DNA of 15,086 nt from Spirochaetaceae bacterium (lineage in GTDB: Bacteria; Spirochaetota; Spirochaetia; Treponematales; Breznakiellaceae), in assembly GCA_031275595.1 (NCBI GenBank), contig JAISOO010000171.1, positions 1-15,086 of the forward strand, read 5' to 3'. Shown here piece after piece: positions 12,696-15,086 of the stretch; within the stretch, counting starts at the first letter, position 1; each line of letters opens with the position of its first letter. Under the pieces are notes generated by a model. It saw nothing but the letters and a program-made list of their open reading frames with translations, was not told where the DNA came from and searched no databases. The translations under genes and the position numbers were made by a program.

Positions 12696-13757
12696 ATGCA
12701 AGGAACCATGAAAGGGGCATTCCTTCCCGGAAATAGCACCGCTGTTCTTAAAGATTATCCTATCCCCACACCGGGCTGGGGCCAGGTGTTGGTTAAGACC
12801 AAGGCGTCCACTATCTGCGGCAGCGATATCCGCGCCATTTACCGGGAACACCTGGGAAAGGGTCCCGAAGGGTACCAGGGGGTTATCGCGGGCCACGAAC
12901 CCTGCGGTCAAGTGGTAGAAGAAGGCCCGGGAATCAAGCGGTTTAAAAAAGGTTCCCGGGTGGTGGTGTACCATATCTCAGGATGCGGAGTCTGCCATGA
13001 TTGCCGTATGGGGTATATGATATCCTGTTCATCCCCCTTAAGGGCTGCCTATGGTTGGCAGCGGGATGGGGGTATGGCGGAGTATATCCTATGCGATGAA
13101 AAGGACCTGGTGGAACTCCCTGATGAATTGACCTATGCCGACGGCGCCCAGGTTGCCTGCGGTTTCGGTACGGTATATGAGGCCATACAAAAAACAGGGG
13201 TCAGCGGCAATGATTCGATCCTGGTGGTGGGTCTTGGCCCCGTGGGCTTGGCTACCCTCATGCTCTGCCGGGCCATGGGCGCCCAGCGCCTTTATGGTAT
13301 TGAGGGGAACCCCTTCAGGATAGAACTGGCTCAAAAACTCAATTTGGCGGATAAGGTTCTTACCCCGGCGGAAACCAACGTGGAGGAGATTCAAAGCCTT
13401 ACTGGGGGACATGGGGTGGAACGGGCCTTTGACTGTTCCGCCAACGATGCCGGCAGGGCCACGGCCATCCGCGCCGTCCGGCAATGGGGAAAAATCGCCT
13501 TTGTCGGTGAAGGGGGAACCGTCCATTTTAACCCCAGCCCGGATATCATCCATCCTCAAAAAACCATATACGGAAGCTGGGTTACCAGTATCTGGCTCAT
13601 GGAAAACCTTGTGGAGGAGCTGGTCCGGTGGAAAATTCATCCCCAAGACCTCATCACCCACCGTTTCCCCCTGGAAAAGGCCGCCGATGCCTACAAACTT
13701 ATGGCGGAAGGAAACTGCGGTAAGGTCGCCGTATGTTTTGACGAAGAACTAAAATGA
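12696..13757 (+). CDS. Zinc-dependent medium-chain alcohol/polyol dehydrogenase
   Basis: NAD(P)-dependent oxidoreductase of the medium-chain dehydrogenase superfamily, resembling threonine and sorbitol dehydrogenases; the substrate cannot be read from sequence. Of 353 residues, the N-terminal GroES-like domain holds the catalytic zinc ligands Cys41 (ICGSD), His67 and Glu68 (AGHEPCG). It also holds the structural zinc cysteines 97, 100, 103 and 111 (GCGVCHDCRMGYMISC). The Rossmann fold follows, with VVGLGPVG at 177-184. GAGGAGG at 12684-12690 is 5 bases before ATG 12696, which fixes the start against an internal ATG at 12708. It stands alone: divergent from the glycosylase gene and convergent with the radical SAM gene 17 bases downstream. 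Its leader carries a hairpin of the repeat family described elsewhere, just before the ribosome site. Confidence 0.9.
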   Translation: MQGTMKGAFLPGNSTAVLKDYPIPTPGWGQVLVKTKASTICGSDIRAIYREHLGKGPEGYQGVIAGHEPCGQVVEEGPGIKRFKKGSRVVVYHISGCGVCHDCRMGYMISCSSPLRAAYGWQRDGGMAEYILCDEKDLVELPDELTYADGAQVACGFGTVYEAIQKTGVSGNDSILVVGLGPVGLATLMLCRAMGAQRLYGIEGNPFRIELAQKLNLADKVLTPAETNVEEIQSLTGGHGVERAFDCSANDAGRATAIRAVRQWGKIAFVGEGGTVHFNPSPDIIHPQKTIYGSWVTSIWLMENLVEELVRWKIHPQDLITHRFPLEKAADAYKLMAEGNCGKVAVCFDEELK

Positions 13758-13774
13758 CCCGAAAACCGGCCCTT

Positions 13775-14482
13775 TCAGCGGGGGATCACCGGATTTTTTT
13801 CCATGAAACGGGCCGTATCCGCCAAGATTTTTACGTCCCGTAAATACGGGGCCTTAAAGTTGTCCCAGGCCGGATCAAGACAATTTCCCGGCCTGAAAGG
13901 CCTAAAATGCCAGGGGGACCTGTCCGTAAGGGGGGCGAGGTTCCGGATGTCCTCTTCGGTGATAAAGCCCCTGGGGAATACCAGGGTGCGGAATTCCCGG
14001 CTTATACCGGATGTCCGGATCAGAGCGGCGCTTTTTTCCAGCTCCCTTTCGGGATCCGTGAGCCCCGATCCAGCCGCGAGATCCCTGTAACGCCGGGGGG
14101 ACAGTTTGAGGTCCAGGGCGATATAATCGGGCCTGGTTTCGTTATGTTTAAAGAGCTCTTCCAAGACGGCGCTGGCCATACCGTTGGTATCGAGCTTTAC
14201 CGGCAGCCCCAGCTCCTTGATAGACCGGATCATGGAGAAAATTCCCCGGTATAACGTAGGTTCTCCCCCGCTGAGGACCACTCCCCCCAGGACGGAACGG
14301 CGTTTTTTGAGATGTTCCAGGGCTTCTCCCAGAGAGACGAGCCCTTCCGGGGAGCCCTCCAGGAGTTCCCGGTTGTGGCACCAGGGACAACGGAGGTTGC
14401 ACCCCGGAAGAAAAAATACCGCCGCCACTTTTCCCGGATAATCCACCAAACTGGTCTTCCGCAGGGCTAGATTGGTTTCCAT
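13775..14482 (-). CDS. NrdG-like radical SAM activating protein (anaerobic ribonucleotide reductase activase type)
   Basis: Radical SAM enzyme expected to install a glycyl radical on a partner enzyme, most likely a class III ribonucleotide reductase, in the cytoplasm under anoxic conditions. The 235 residues begin with LRKTSLVDYPGKVAAVFFLPGCNLRCPWCHN, where Cys28, Cys32 and Cys35 form the CxxxCxxC cluster site. VVLSGGEPTL (about residue 70) is the SAM-contacting GGE motif, and LDTNGM and YIALDLKLSP are further barrel strands. The SLVDYPGK opening is characteristic of the NrdG2 subgroup. The start lies one base after the xseA stop without a clear ribosome site, suggesting coupling. No nrdD is in the window, so the partner must be elsewhere. 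The family is firm, the partner inferred. Confidence 0.85.
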   Translation of the reverse strand: METNLALRKTSLVDYPGKVAAVFFLPGCNLRCPWCHNRELLEGSPEGLVSLGEALEHLKKRRSVLGGVVLSGGEPTLYRGIFSMIRSIKELGLPVKLDTNGMASAVLEELFKHNETRPDYIALDLKLSPRRYRDLAAGSGLTDPERELEKSAALIRTSGISREFRTLVFPRGFITEEDIRNLAPLTDRSPWHFRPFRPGNCLDPAWDNFKAPYLRDVKILADTARFMEKNPVIPR

Positions 14483-14483
14483 G

Positions 14484-15086
14484 TTATGATTCGGCGGCGG
14501 GGACGACTTTTTCGGTCCGGGCCGTAATGATACCCCGAAGGGGACGTATACATAGCCGGTCCCCGGGGCTTGTATCCTCAGGAAGGCGGAGAATTTTCCC
14601 GGTTTCTTCGTTAATAACTACCGAAAATCCTCGTTCCAGAATAGCCCGGGGGCTCCCCGCCTCAAGACCGATCAGGGCGAGTTCCAGCCGCCGGCGCAGG
14701 AGGGAAAGCCGTTCCGAAAGGTGCTGCAGGAGTTTCTCCTTGGCATCGTCAAACCGTACCAGCCGCGGCTGCAGGATGGACCGGAACCGGTACTCCAGAT
14801 CCTCCATGCCAAAAGGCCTTGAAAGGAGCCTGGCCCGGTCAATTCGGGAGACTATAGTTCTGTGGGAGAATTCCACCTGTTCCCGTACCCATTCCAGGGT
14901 CTCCTGCCGGTGGGCACTCACCAGTTCCGCCGCCGCCGATGGGGTAGGGGCCCGAAGATCCGCTGCAAAATCCGAAAGAGCCCAGTCAATTTCATGGCCC
15001 ACCGCGCTGATAATGGGAATCTTCGAAGCCGCCACCGCCCGGACCACAAGCTCCTCGGAAAAAGTCAAGAGGTCCTCCAGGGATCC
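14484..15086 (-). CDS. xseA: Exodeoxyribonuclease VII large subunit (5' part missing)
   Basis: Large subunit of exonuclease VII, which degrades single-stranded DNA to oligonucleotides. The frame stays open to the right edge and reads [23 protein letters not shown], so the true start lies beyond the window; a TTG at 15068 is an internal Leu codon. About 200 residues remain of a family length of 400-450. The visible part covers the end of the catalytic domain (GSLEDL, then [32 protein letters not shown], the family signature) and the coiled-coil stalk rich in Leu, Arg and Glu, followed by the C-terminal segment [22 protein letters not shown]. The stop is one base before the radical SAM gene. 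Identification is secure. Confidence 0.95.
   Translation of the reverse strand, partial: GSLEDLLTFSEELVVRAVAASKIPIISAVGHEIDWALSDFAADLRAPTPSAAAELVSAHRQETLEWVREQVEFSHRTIVSRIDRARLLSRPFGMEDLEYRFRSILQPRLVRFDDAKEKLLQHLSERLSLLRRRLELALIGLEAGSPRAILERGFSVVINEETGKILRLPEDTSPGDRLCIRPLRGIITARTEKVVPAAES

Overview
This window reads as chromosomal DNA from a spirochaete-like bacterium, most probably a Treponema of the host-associated or termite-gut kind. That is inferred from gene content and order (dxs, cdaA, cdaR, acpS, a DUF2225 gene and truA in one tight run) and from protein texture; no ribosomal RNA is present to prove it. The DNA is moderately GC-rich and densely coded on both strands. There is no tRNA, rRNA, CRISPR array, phage gene or transposase gene. 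Both ends cut through genes: dxs at the left and xseA at the right.

Layout. (1) 3-5382, plus strand: dxs (5' part missing), cdaA, cdaR, acpS, a DUF2225 zinc-ribbon protein and truA, with overlaps or gaps of at most about 40 bases. The run joins isoprenoid precursor synthesis, cyclic-di-AMP synthesis and its regulator, carrier-protein activation and tRNA pseudouridylation. (2) 5392-9292, minus strand: read in transcription order, a small DtxR/MntR-type metalloregulator, a TIM-barrel protein that I take to be the cobamide-remodelling phosphodiesterase CbiR, cobT, cobS and a compact NOL1/NOP2/Sun-type rRNA methyltransferase. This looks like a cobamide salvage and remodelling operon under a metal-sensing repressor. 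(3) 9293-9811: a 519-base non-coding stretch with the regulator's promoter and two 119-base, three-hairpin elements with terminal inverted repeats. (4) 9812-12554, minus strand: a family 4 uracil-DNA glycosylase followed by priA, a repair and replication-restart pair. (5) 12696-13757, plus strand: a zinc-dependent medium-chain dehydrogenase. (6) 13775-15086, minus strand: xseA (5' part missing) followed by an NrdG-like radical SAM activating enzyme.

Most unusual parts. The two repeat elements at 9475-9593 and 9645-9763 differ in sequence but keep their stems through paired, compensating base changes. Both are flanked by candidate 4-base target duplications (TATA and GCTA). Single hairpins with the same arm sequence (roughly GAGGCT-n-TTTCAAAAC) lie about 8 bases in front of the Shine-Dalgarno sequences of cobT and of the dehydrogenase gene, so the same palindrome family occurs both as composite elements and as leader hairpins. 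A second point is the pairing of a DtxR-type regulator, whose visible metal ligands look iron-type, with a CbiR-CobT-CobS remodelling operon.
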